Source: Bacillota bacterium (GTDB lineage Bacteria > Bacillota > Clostridia > Peptostreptococcales > Anaerovoracaceae). From it: a stretch of DNA of 36,810 nucleotides. Positions 9,192 to 18,300 of this stretch are shown here, in pieces (position 1 is the stretch's first letter; every line of letters begins with the position of its first letter). A program made the position numbers and the translations under genes. Under the pieces are notes generated by a model, which was not told the origin of the DNA, did no database searches, and saw only the letters and a program-made list of their open reading frames with translations. Location of the stretch: assembly GCA_029239605.1 (NCBI GenBank), contig JARBUO010000019.1, forward strand, positions 1 through 36,810. The letters are read 5' to 3'.

Positions 9192-9698
9192 ATGAAGAAT
9201 GCAGTTTCATTACTCATTAAATTTATCTACACTTTAGCTGCGGCGTGGATTGCCTTTTCTATTTTCGGAAACATTGCTTTTTATACTTTTATTTCCATCG
9301 CCGTAATTGCCACAATTTTGAATTTTGCAGCAGGAGATTTATGGGCTTTATCACGGTTTGGCAATTTGGCAGCTTCTTTGATGAATGGTGTAATCGCAGG
9401 TGCAACAGCGTATATCGTACTGCTGTTTTTCCCGGTAACCTATGCTTATTGGGCACCGATTCTTGTGTTTACTGCTGTTATCGCCGCAGTGGAATATTTC
9501 TATCACATGTATTTGCTGAAAGCTCATATTGTAGAAAAGAAAAAGTCGGGATCAGATATCTTCAGGCCTGCAAATTATAATTTTAATGCGGAAACGGCAG
9601 AGGAACTGCACCCAAATATCAAAAGAGATCATCCGGATAAAGGAATTTACAACGAAAATAACAGCAGTGACTACAAAAACAATACAAACCGGTATTAA
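9192..9698 (+). CDS. DUF2512 (YndM-like) small membrane protein
   Basis: 168 residues. Four hydrophobic helices occupy about residues 1-115, with the family-like core NFAAGDLWALSRFGNLAASL near 45-65. A polar Asn/Lys-rich cytoplasmic tail of about 50 residues follows. AAAGGAG lies about nine bases before the ATG at 9192; an upstream in-frame ATG at 9099 has no ribosome site. DUF2512 proteins are small integral membrane proteins of Firmicutes with unknown function. The gene is divergent from the yitT-like gene and is closed by its own hairpin terminator. Confidence 0.75.
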   Translation: MKNAVSLLIKFIYTLAAAWIAFSIFGNIAFYTFISIAVIATILNFAAGDLWALSRFGNLAASLMNGVIAGATAYIVLLFFPVTYAYWAPILVFTAVIAAVEYFYHMYLLKAHIVEKKKSGSDIFRPANYNFNAETAEELHPNIKRDHPDKGIYNENNSSDYKNNTNRY

Positions 9699-9751
9699 CT
9701 TGTATTTTCGAATTTATGAAAATAAATCTGTTCTTAATAGTGTCAAGCAGG

Positions 9752-9786
9752 AGGCAGCCTTATAAGGCTGCCTTTACCTTTTTTGT
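9752..9786 (+). terminator. Terminator after the DUF2512 gene
   Basis: AGGCAGCCTT at 9752-9761 pairs perfectly with AAGGCTGCCT at 9764-9773; in practice this is an 8-bp stem with a 6-base loop. A T-rich tail follows. Confidence 0.88.
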
Positions 9787-9801
9787 CATTTATGATAAAA
9801 T
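9774..9801 (+). promoter_or_regulatory. Possible extended -10 promoter of the MATE gene
   Basis: TGA directly before TAAAAT (9793-9801) forms an extended -10 element. A weak -35 (TTACCT, 9774-9779) lies 16 bases upstream. It overlaps the tail of the preceding terminator. Confidence 0.35.
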
Positions 9802-9855
9802 CATAGTAAAACTCAAAAGAAATCAATTATAAAAGCATAAGAAGTGAGGCAAAAC

Positions 9856-11292
9856 GTGAATCAAAATAACTCAAAATACGATAAGAATAACACGACGGAA
9901 CTCCCGGAGGTGAAGTCAACAGACCAGACTGGCAAAGAACTGAATAAAATGGGAACAATGCCGGTCGGCAGGTTGATGATGAGTATGTCGCTGCCGGCAA
10001 TGTTTTCTATGATCATCAATGCGATGTACAATATAATCGATAGTATTTTTATCGGAATGATCGGAGACGGGGAGGCGGCCCTTGCTGCAGTTACCCTTGT
10101 TTTCCCCATTCAGATGCTCATGATTTCGGTAGGAGTGGGAACCGGAGTCGGATTGAATTCTCTCATATCAAGAAGGCTGGGAGAGAAAAATTATCTGGAG
10201 GCAAATCAGGCTGCGAGCCATGGTATTGTATTATCCTTTTTTAACTGGATCATCTTTGCAGTGTTTGGACTGTTTTTTTCCTCTGCATTTGTCAGAGCCT
10301 TCTCGGAAAGTCCACAGATTGTAAAAGACGGAACGAGTTTCTGCTTTATTATTACGGTATTTTCGCTGTTCCTGCTGATTCAGATCAATATTGAAAAGAT
10401 CCTGCAAGCTACCGGCAATATGATACTGCCCATGGTTTCAAGTTTGACGGGGGCAATTGTAAATATTGTTTTAAACCCAATTCTGATCCTGGGACTCTTC
10501 GGTGCACCGCAAATGGGTGTCGCAGGCTCAGCCACAGCTACCATCATCGGACAGTTTTTGTCGATGGTACTGAGTCTGATTTTCCTGTTTACTCTCAAAC
10601 TTGGTGTTTCCATTGAACTTCGCAGCTTTAAAATCAACTGGGACATTTTGAAAAATATCTACAGTGTAGGGCTGCCTTCTATTGTAATGCAGTCCATTGG
10701 ATCTGTCATGCTGGTGGGATTAAATGCGATTCTTATTGCATTCTCTGAGGCGGCGGTTGCGGTTCTGGGTATTTACTTCAGATTGCAATCCTTTATTTTC
10801 ATGCCTGTATTCGGATTGACACAAGGGGCAATGCCAATCTTTGGCTATAATTTTGGCGCAAAAAATAAGAAGAGATTGGTTGATGCCTTTGCTGCGGCAC
10901 TGAAGATCGCATTGATCATTATGGCAGCAGGCTTGATTTTGTTCCAGGTTTTTCCGATTCCGATGCTGAAACTGTTTCACGCCACACCGGAGATGATCCA
11001 TATTGGTGTCAGGGCATTGCGGTTGATCAGTACTTGCTTTTTATTTGCCGCCTTTGGAATCATTTGTTCCACATTGTTTCAGGCAACGGGACACGGAACC
11101 CTTAGCCTTTATGTGTCGCTGCTGAGGCAGATTATCCTGATCTTGCCGCTGGCATGGCTGCTTGCACATTTTGCAGGGCTGGACTACGTTTGGCTGTCAT
11201 TCCCAATGGCAGAATTGTTCGCCTTAACTGCGTCCATGTTCTTTTTAAGAAAAATCTACCAAAAAGAGATTCGAAATCTCGAGGATAAGTAA
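9856..11292 (+). CDS. MATE-family multidrug/cation efflux transporter
   Basis: 478 residues with about twelve membrane helices in two homologous halves. The MATE pattern is clear in LPAMFSMIINAMYNIIDSIF and the following IGDGEAALAAVTLVFPIQML, and again in the second half in FGLTQGAMPIFGYNFGA. These proteins export cationic drugs, toxins or metabolites using a sodium or proton gradient. I chose the GTG at 9856 because GTGAGG lies six bases before it. The GTG at 9844 is itself part of that ribosome site, and an ATG near 9949 would also keep the whole transporter core. The first 30 residues are hydrophilic. Exonuclease III starts 16 bases after the stop, so the two genes are probably cotranscribed. 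Substrate unknown. Confidence 0.88.
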   Translation: MNQNNSKYDKNNTTELPEVKSTDQTGKELNKMGTMPVGRLMMSMSLPAMFSMIINAMYNIIDSIFIGMIGDGEAALAAVTLVFPIQMLMISVGVGTGVGLNSLISRRLGEKNYLEANQAASHGIVLSFFNWIIFAVFGLFFSSAFVRAFSESPQIVKDGTSFCFIITVFSLFLLIQINIEKILQATGNMILPMVSSLTGAIVNIVLNPILILGLFGAPQMGVAGSATATIIGQFLSMVLSLIFLFTLKLGVSIELRSFKINWDILKNIYSVGLPSIVMQSIGSVMLVGLNAILIAFSEAAVAVLGIYFRLQSFIFMPVFGLTQGAMPIFGYNFGAKNKKRLVDAFAAALKIALIIMAAGLILFQVFPIPMLKLFHATPEMIHIGVRALRLISTCFLFAAFGIICSTLFQATGHGTLSLYVSLLRQIILILPLAWLLAHFAGLDYVWLSFPMAELFALTASMFFLRKIYQKEIRNLEDK

Positions 11293-11308
11293 AAACGGAG
11301 GAAATAAT

Positions 11309-12064
11309 ATGAAGCTCATTACTTGGAATGTAAACGGATTAAGAGCCTGCCTCGGAAAAGGTTTTTTGGATTTTTGCAAGGAGCAAGATCCGGATTTTAT
11401 CTGTGTTCAGGAAACAAAGATGCAGGAAGGACAAATTGAAATCAGCATGGAAGGCTATGAGCAGTATTGGAACAGTGCCGAAAAGAAAGGTTATTCGGGT
11501 ACTGCTATTTTTACAAAAGAAACACCGGTTTTTGTCAATTACGATATTGATACAGAGGGACATGACAAGGAGGGCCGCGCAATCACTCTTGAATTTCCCG
11601 AATTCTATCTTGTTACGGTATATACACCTAATTCTCAGGAAAAACTGGCCCGCTTGGACTACCGCATGGAATGGGAGGATGCGTTCCGGACGTATCTGAA
11701 ACAACTGGATGAAAAAAAACCGGTGATCATCTGCGGAGACCTAAACGTGGCACATCAGGAGATCGATTTGAAGAATCCGGCCTCCAACAGAAAAAATGCA
11801 GGTTTTTCCGATGAGGAGCGGGGGAAAATGACTGAACTGCTGAGCTCCGGCTTTACAGATACTTTCCGTTATCTTTATCCTGATGCCACGGGTATCTATA
11901 CGTGGTGGTCTTACCGCTTCAACGCAAGGGCCAACAATGCAGGATGGCGTATCGATTACTTTCTTGTGTCCAATCGAATCAAAGATAAAATCAAAGACGT
12001 TGTGATCTTTGATCAGGTCATCGGAAGTGACCACTGTCCCGTTATGCTGGAACTTGATTTATAG
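11309..12064 (+). CDS. xth: Exodeoxyribonuclease III / class II AP endonuclease
   Basis: 251 residues, the normal length for the ExoA/Xth family of base-excision repair. It cuts 5' to abasic sites and trims blocked 3' ends. Catalytic landmarks are all present: Asn7 in ITWNVNG, the metal ligand Glu35 in VQETK, VYTPNS near 105, GDLNVAH around 144-150, GWRIDYFLV, and the final SDHCP with the catalytic His. CGGAGG precedes the ATG by seven bases. It follows the MATE gene closely and ends in a hairpin terminator. The family call is very secure. Confidence 0.96.
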   Translation: MKLITWNVNGLRACLGKGFLDFCKEQDPDFICVQETKMQEGQIEISMEGYEQYWNSAEKKGYSGTAIFTKETPVFVNYDIDTEGHDKEGRAITLEFPEFYLVTVYTPNSQEKLARLDYRMEWEDAFRTYLKQLDEKKPVIICGDLNVAHQEIDLKNPASNRKNAGFSDEERGKMTELLSSGFTDTFRYLYPDATGIYTWWSYRFNARANNAGWRIDYFLVSNRIKDKIKDVVIFDQVIGSDHCPVMLELDL

Positions 12065-12112
12065 CATCCTGAATACATAAGCTGCCGGTTTTATCCGGTA
12101 ATTGAAAAGATT

Positions 12113-12155
12113 GTTCCCCGGAAAGTAAAATATTTTTCATTTTCGGGGAACTTTT
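12113..12155 (+). terminator. Terminator after exonuclease III
   Basis: GTTCCCCG at 12113-12120 pairs with CGGGGAAC at 12144-12151. Further A-T pairs extend the stem inwards across a small internal mismatch. TTTT follows. Confidence 0.75.
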
Positions 12156-12207
12156 GCCATTCTAAAGCGTCTTACTATTATAAATTCGCAAAGGAGGTTG
12201 AGAATTA

Positions 12208-14259
12208 GTGAAAAAAATAGTCGGTATGTTACTGGCGTTCAGCCTAGTCTTAGGCTCTGCCGTTCCTGCGTTCGCCGCCGAGATGAACAGTGCCGGGCTG
12301 GAAAAGGCCATTAACCAGGTAAAAAATGTAGTTACAATTCCAAGTGATTACAAAGACTTTCAGTATTCATCAAGCCAGTATGAGGATAACGGAAAGACGA
12401 TAACCGTCTGGTATCTGAACTGGAACAAAAGCGATTACAGCGGAGGGATTTCTGCTACCGTCGAAAATAATGGGTATTTGATCAATTTCAATAAGTTTGT
12501 CAATAAGGCGAACGAGGGTTTAGGCACGGTCACAAAAGAAGCGGCACAAAAGACAGCCAATACGTTTCTTGCAAAGGTGAGACCGGATATCGCGGCAGAA
12601 ATGCGTGCTACGAAGGACAGTGACTATTCCAGCACAGACAGACATTCCTTCCGCTATCGGCTTTATAAAAACGATGCGGTGGTATCATACGTTGAAGCAA
12701 GGGTGGAAGTAGATAAGTATACCGGTGAGATCATCGGCTACAACTTCCAGGGCTCTGGAGAAGATTTGACAAAGCTTCCTTCTGCAGCAGGCATAATCAG
12801 CTTAGAGGAAGCACAGAAAGCTTATCTTGAGAAGATTAAAGTACCGCTCAATTATTATTCCAACTATGATTACAACAAAAAGGTGCTGACAGTATTTCCT
12901 GCATATGCAGGAAATGGTGAAAACGGAAAAGTAATCGACGCAAAAACAGGCGAAGCGGTAAAACTTTACAACGAATATCGTATCTTCGGAGATGCCGGCG
13001 GATACGCCAAGGCGAAAACGGAGTCTGCAGCCAACGACAATCAGCTGACAAAGGAAGAACTGGCAGCAGTGGATAGCTTGTCAGGACTGATATCTAAAGA
13101 AAAAGCTGAGAGCATTCTGAGAGCGTCAGCTCCCGGAATTACAGGCAGCATGAAGGTAACAAACGCCTCCCTTTCAAAAAGCTATAATGAACCGGGCAAA
13201 TATCTTTGGGAAATCGGTTTTGACGGGGCTTACGGAGTTGTAAACGCCAAATCCGGTGAAATGACTTCTTTCTATCTGTACGGTGAAAACAGCTCCAAGG
13301 GAAGCTCCAACCTGACAGAAGCGAAAGCGAAAGAAAAAGCAGAAGCTTTCCTGAAAAAGACAGCCTCAGAGAAATTCGCTCAGTCAAGATTTTACGAAAG
13401 CCCTAACTACGTGCTCTATAAGTCAATGGATAACGTGACTGATTTCAGTTTCAACTATTACAGACAGGTTAACGGCATTGATTTTGTAGGGAATGGCTTT
13501 ACCATAATCGTGAACAAGGCAAGCGGACTAATTACGCATTATGATCTAAGCTGGTTTGACGACGTGAAATTCCCAAGCATCGACAAGGTGATTTCATCGG
13601 ATGCCGCATTTTATGCTTTCAACAAGGAAGGTCAGTTAGGCTTGATGTATAAAAAAGTAAATGACGGTGAGACTGCTCTCGTTTACGATTTTGTTAACGC
13701 TACAGGGAATTTCCTGATTGATCCTGCAACCGGTGCGAAACTGGGCTGGGACGGAAAGCCCTATAAGGATTCATCAATACCGTCATACTCAGATATGAAG
13801 GGACATTGGGCAGAGGCTGCTGTTGAAAAGCTGCTTGATAACGGTTACTATCTCACAGGGGAGAAGTTCAATCCGAATACTAAAATAACACAGTTGAACT
13901 TTTTGAGATATTTATATTCACCAATTCAGGCGTATTACGACGAAGATGAATTTTACAAGATGCTGATCAATGATAAGATCATCAAAGAAAATGAGAAAGC
14001 GCCCGGAGCAGCTCTCACAAGACAGGATGCAGCCAAGTTTGCTGTGCGCTACCTTGGTCAGGGAAAAGCGGCGGAGCATTCTGAGATCTTTATCAACCCA
14101 TTCAGTGACAGCATTTCCAACTCTTACAAAGGCTACGCGGCTATCTGCTACGGGTTTGGGATTATGAAGGGGGATAAGAACGGACGTTTCAATGGATCCA
14201 ATCAGGTGACCAATGCGGAAGCCGCTACAATCATCTATAATGTGCTTCAGGTTAAATAA
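12208..14259 (+). CDS. Secreted YcdB/YcdC-domain protein with C-terminal S-layer homology repeats
   Basis: 683 residues starting at GTG with AAGGAGG upstream. A signal peptide is clear: MKK, a hydrophobic core, then AFA before AEM, with cleavage near residue 24. Two YcdB/YcdC-type PepSY-like repeats follow. Each pairs SLEEAQKAYLEK- or TEAKAKEKAEAFLKK-like helices with strands such as VDKYTGEIIGYNF and VNAKSGEMTSFYL. The last 150 residues hold S-layer homology units: YSDMKGHWAEAAVEKLLDNG near 530, and INPFSDSISNSYKGYAAICY with GRFNGSNQVTNAEAATIIY at the end. The protein should be exported and held non-covalently on the cell wall or S-layer. The middle SLH unit looks degenerate. Function is unknown; PepSY-like domains are often linked to control of extracellular proteolysis. 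No protease domain is visible. Confidence 0.85.
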   Translation: MKKIVGMLLAFSLVLGSAVPAFAAEMNSAGLEKAINQVKNVVTIPSDYKDFQYSSSQYEDNGKTITVWYLNWNKSDYSGGISATVENNGYLINFNKFVNKANEGLGTVTKEAAQKTANTFLAKVRPDIAAEMRATKDSDYSSTDRHSFRYRLYKNDAVVSYVEARVEVDKYTGEIIGYNFQGSGEDLTKLPSAAGIISLEEAQKAYLEKIKVPLNYYSNYDYNKKVLTVFPAYAGNGENGKVIDAKTGEAVKLYNEYRIFGDAGGYAKAKTESAANDNQLTKEELAAVDSLSGLISKEKAESILRASAPGITGSMKVTNASLSKSYNEPGKYLWEIGFDGAYGVVNAKSGEMTSFYLYGENSSKGSSNLTEAKAKEKAEAFLKKTASEKFAQSRFYESPNYVLYKSMDNVTDFSFNYYRQVNGIDFVGNGFTIIVNKASGLITHYDLSWFDDVKFPSIDKVISSDAAFYAFNKEGQLGLMYKKVNDGETALVYDFVNATGNFLIDPATGAKLGWDGKPYKDSSIPSYSDMKGHWAEAAVEKLLDNGYYLTGEKFNPNTKITQLNFLRYLYSPIQAYYDEDEFYKMLINDKIIKENEKAPGAALTRQDAAKFAVRYLGQGKAAEHSEIFINPFSDSISNSYKGYAAICYGFGIMKGDKNGRFNGSNQVTNAEAATIIYNVLQVK

Positions 14260-14267
14260 CAACAGGA

Positions 14268-14322
14268 CTCTTCTGAATAATGCAGAAGAGATACACAGAT
14301 GCACATCCCGTCAGGGGATGTG
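14268..14322 (+). repeat. Two consecutive perfect hairpins after the SLH gene
   Basis: Hairpin one pairs 14268-14275 with 14283-14290 (8 bp, 7-base loop). Hairpin two pairs 14302-14309 with 14315-14322 (8 bp, 5-base loop). Neither has a T-run. They precede a third, terminator-like hairpin. They may stabilise the 3' end of the transcript. Confidence 0.6.
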
Positions 14323-14344
14323 GCTCCTGTCAGGTAATTTGATG

Positions 14345-14388
14345 GAAAACCACCCGGCATCAGTCCACTCGCCGGGTGGTTTTCTTGC
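14345..14388 (+). terminator. Terminator between convergent genes
   Basis: A perfect 14-bp stem pairs 14345-14358 with 14371-14384 across a 12-base loop. It is bounded by A-tract and T-tract, so it can work for the SLH gene and, from the other side, for the cysteine-rich gene. Confidence 0.85.
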
Positions 14389-14428
14389 AATAGCTTTATC
14401 ATTGGGTAAAATCGACTGGGGCAACGGT

Positions 14429-15022
14429 TTATTCCTCTGTAACAAATTCGATCTTGACTTTTTTTCGTTTCAACCGCTTTCTTAAGGCTTCGGAGTCCAT
14501 TCTAATCAAATCAAAGATTAGCGGGTCCTGAATCAACCTGTTCCAGACGGTCCGGGTTGCCTTGATAAATGAAGGCTGCAATGTCATACCATCGGTGATG
14601 AGAGGACAGCGATAGGGGAGTTCCGCATGGGAAAGGATTAATGCAAGCTGCCCCTCCTCAGTTAAATAGGGGGAAAGTGGATAAAAGCGGCACTGAAGCG
14701 GCCGCAGCTCCCTTGGACAGTGAGGCGGTGTTTTGCATCTCACGAAATAAACTTTTCCGGACCACGATAAAGGAAATTCATAATCCTCTGCATCTTCGGC
14801 GCTCCATTTCAGCCAGTCTTCCTTTCTTGTAAACAGCTTTTCTTCGCCGGGCAGGAGGTAGATCCCCATATCAAAATCCAGACCGTCAGCCTGGGCAGCA
14901 TCGCCGCCGCAATTACAGCAGGCTGCTCCGCAAAGCTGCCCGCAGTCCCCGGGAAGGGGGCTGACGCGGTCAAGCAGTCTGTATATTGCTTTGTAGGTAC
15001 TTTTTCTGATTGTGCTTTTCAT
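14429..15022 (-). CDS. Cysteine-rich conserved clostridial protein (YkgJ-like metal-binding candidate)
   Basis: 197 residues on the minus strand. A Cys cluster near 27-38 reads DCGQLCGAACCNC. Two more lie in RCKTPPHCPRELRPLQCRFYPLSP (about 95-118), and another Cys lies near 138. This spacing resembles the YkgJ/zinc- or iron-cluster-binding group, where CRxYPL follows an N-terminal Cys set. The C-terminus is strongly basic. The gene looks soluble. I could not find a clear ribosome site before the ATG at 15022; instead a TATAAT lies nine bases upstream (see promoter). It converges on the SLH gene. Exact function is unknown and the metal-binding role is inferred from cysteines only. Confidence 0.7.
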   Translation of the reverse strand: MKSTIRKSTYKAIYRLLDRVSPLPGDCGQLCGAACCNCGGDAAQADGLDFDMGIYLLPGEEKLFTRKEDWLKWSAEDAEDYEFPLSWSGKVYFVRCKTPPHCPRELRPLQCRFYPLSPYLTEEGQLALILSHAELPYRCPLITDGMTLQPSFIKATRTVWNRLIQDPLIFDLIRMDSEALRKRLKRKKVKIEFVTEE

Positions 15023-15031
15023 AATAAGGGT

Positions 15032-15037
15032 ATTATA
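15032..15037 (-). promoter_or_regulatory. TATAAT element nine bases before the minus-strand ATG
   Basis: Read on the minus strand, TATAAT (15037 to 15032) is followed by nine bases and then the ATG at 15022. A start point at the usual distance would fall two to four bases from the ATG, giving an essentially leaderless mRNA. The -35 region is poor. Confidence 0.4.
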
Positions 15038-15121
15038 TAATTTTACAGAGTATAGGAAAAGAGGCAGGACTTACTTTCTGTTGTGAATCTTAATTTTTTT
15101 GATTTTAGCAGTTCACTATGG

Positions 15122-15160
15122 TATAATAGTTGCAAAAATCCTAGTATTGCAACTATTATA
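15122..15160. repeat. Perfect 14-bp inverted repeat with TATAAT arms
   Basis: 15122-15135 (TATAATAGTTGCAA) is exactly complementary to 15147-15160 across 11 bases. It lies in the 316-bp divergent region between the cysteine-rich gene and the large activase. No T-run follows. Possible operator or cruciform site. Confidence 0.7.
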
Positions 15161-15223
15161 CGAATTGAGTGCCCTGCGATAATTTTGGTTTTGAGATTGG
15201 AGCACCGAAATCGCAGATGGCCG

Positions 15224-15255
15224 TATACCATAAAAAGTATACTTTTTATGGTATA
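15224..15255. repeat. Perfect 32-bp palindrome upstream of the large activase gene
   Basis: 15224-15239 and 15240-15255 are exact reverse complements with no loop. The right end runs into TATAAT (15252-15257). A 17-base stretch here (15247-15263) repeats 15117-15133 with two differences. The end TATGGTATA of the first copy is inverted at 15224-15232. The rest of 15023-15338 shows no gene I trust. Confidence 0.75.
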
Positions 15256-15338
15256 ATGATTGCTGATATCTTGAAGCTGTAATAATGATACAAACCAATT
15301 CGATTGTTCAAGAACAGGCAGGAGGATACGGACACTTT

Positions 15339-18300
15339 ATGAAATTAGGAATTGATATTGGATCGACAACGGTAAAACTCGTTTTGCTTGACCGACATGA
15401 TAAAATTGTTTTCAGCAGATACGAGCGCCACATGTCAAACATTTTTGAAAAAGTTTCTGAGCTTATGGCTCAGCTTTATGATACTTATAAAGATATACAG
15501 ACTACGGTTGCAATTACAGGCTCTGGGGGACTTGCACTTTCAACTTTGCTTGGCATACACTTCGAGCAGGAGGTTGTTGCATGCAGCGCTGCTGTAGAAT
15601 CTCTGATTCCGAATACAGATGTTGCCATTGAACTGGGCGGTGAAGACGCTAAAATTACATTCTACGGTGCCACCATTGAGCAGAGGATGAATGGAACTTG
15701 TGCAGGAGGCACCGGTGCGTTTATCGACCAAATGGCAGTTCTTTTAAATACGGATGCCCAAGGCTTGAATGAAAGTGCAAAGAACCATACTATGATCTAT
15801 CCCATCGCAGCACGGTGCGGAGTTTTTGCAAAGACAGACATTCAGCCGCTGATTAATGAGGGCGCTAAGATTGAAGATCTGTCTGCATCGATTTTTCAGG
15901 CAGTGGTAAACCAAACCATCAGCGGGCTTGCTTGCGGGAGAACCATTCGCGGCAACGTAGCGTTCTTGGGAGGACCCCTTTCCTTTCTGTCGGAATTAAG
16001 AAAGCGATTTGTGGAAACCCTTGATCTTAAGCCGGAGGAGATCATCTTTCCCGATGATTCACAATATTATGTGGCAATCGGTGCAGCGATGCTTTCGGCC
16101 AAATATTCCCCTGTAAATATTGAGAGCATTCTCTCCAAAATAGATTCTGCGGATCTTGCAACAATGTCAGAAACAAAGCATATGGAGCCTCTGTTTAAGG
16201 ATTTTAGTGATTTCCAGCAATTTAAGGGAAGACACGATAAGAATAAAATTAAGCGAAGAGATATTAAACGGGCGAAGGGTAAGGTTTTTCTTGGTATCGA
16301 TGCCGGATCGACCACCACAAAGGCTGCACTCATCGATGATGAAAAGTACCTCTTATATTCATTCTACAAGAATAACGAAGGAAAACCTCTGGAAGCTACT
16401 TTGGTGATGCTCAAGGAGCTTTATTCCCTCTTGCCTGACGGCGCATACATAGCCAATACCACTGTAACGGGCTACGGTGAGGGCTTGATCAAAACTGCTT
16501 TTAATTTGGATATGGGTGAAATAGAAACCATGGCCCATTATAAAGCAGCAGAGGAGTTTCTTCCCGGCGTAGATTTCATCCTTGATATCGGCGGCCAGGA
16601 CATGAAGTGCATGAAGATCCGGGACGGTGCGATCTATAATATCATGCTGAATGAAGCATGCTCTTCCGGTTGTGGATCTTTTATTGAAACATATTCCAAA
16701 TCCGTAAACATGAGCGTTCAGGCCTTTGCGAAAGAAGGTTTGTTCGCAGAGTCACCTGTTGATCTGGGAACACGCTGTACCGTATTTATGAATTCAAAGG
16801 TAAAGCAGGCCCAGAAAGAAGGGGCATCCATCGGTGATATTTCCGCAGGCCTGTCCCATTCTGTTATAAAAAATGCCCTGTATAAGGTTATCAAACTAAG
16901 AGATTCCGAAGAGGCTGGCAATAAGATCGTTGTTCAGGGAGGGACCTTCCTGAACGATTCTGTACTCCGCAGTATTGAGCAGATTATGGGCAGGAAGGTT
17001 GTCAGGCCGGACATTGCAGGAATCATGGGGGCCTATGGTTCTGCGCTGATTGCAAAAGAAAATTATGTGGAAGGAACGGAGTCCGGAATTATAAAGCCTT
17101 CGGAAATGGGCTGCTTCACCGTAACAAATACGCATACACGCTGCAAGGGCTGTGAAAATAAGTGTCTTTTGACCATCAATAAATTTAATGACGGAGGCAG
17201 ATTTATCACAGGCAACCGGTGTGACAAGGGAGCCGGTCTGGAAAAGAAAGGGGAACATTTACCCAATCTTTTTGAATATAAATACAGACGTCTGTTCTCT
17301 TACGAACCTCTTGAGGAAGCATATGCATCAAGGGGAACCGTTGGCATACCCAGGGTACTGAATATGCACGAGAATTATCCTTTCTGGTTTACCTTTTTCA
17401 CCAGCTTGGGATTCCGGGTTGTGCTTTCGCCGGTTTCTTCCAAGGAGATTTATGAGCTGGGCATGGAAACCATCTCTTCGGATACGGCGTGCTATCCGGC
17501 CAAATTGGTCCACGGCCACATCAAATGGCTTGTAAATCATGATGTGAAATGGATTTTCTATCCTTGTATCAATTATGAAATGATTGAGGACCACAGTGCT
17601 CCCAACCACTATAACTGCCCGATTGTAGCCACTTATCCAGAAGTTATTTCAAATAACATGGATGAAATCTTCAAGGAAAACGAGGTACAGTTCAGCCATC
17701 CGTTCCTGCCCTATGATGATGATATCCGATTGGTCCGTCAGCTGTACGAGATGCTGAGAAGTCTTCACATCGGATTCAACGAAGTAAGCAAGGCGGTAAA
17801 GGCTGCAAGGAAAGAGGATAAAAGATTCAAAGATGATATTAAAAAGAACGGTGCTTATGCGATCAAATATATCAAGGATAATAACAAAAAAGCAGTAATT
17901 TTAGCTGGCAGACCATATCATCTGGATCCGGAAATCAACCACGGAATTGATCAGGTCATCAATTCCTTTGGTATGGCTGTGCTTACAGAAGATTCCGTGG
18001 CTCATTTCGCAAAGTTGATTCGTCCAATCCGTGTTTTGGATCAATGGATGTATCACTCCAGAATGTACCGTGCTGCAGAGGTCGCAGGGCGCAATGATGA
18101 TATTGAGTTGATTCAGCTCAATTCCTTTGGCTGCGGTCTTGATGCGGTAACCACAGATCAGGTGGAAGAACTGCTGAAAAATAAAAACAAGCTCTATACG
18201 GTACTGAAGATTGACGAAGGCTCAAATCTGGGAGCGGCAAAAATCAGAATCCGATCCCTGAAAGCAGCTATGGAAGAAAGAGCTAAGAATCAGATCAAGT

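Noticed and set aside
15043-15298. Two minus-strand frames of about 60 codons in the divergent region
   Set aside because: They consist mostly of the palindromic, promoter-like DNA and have no ribosome sites.
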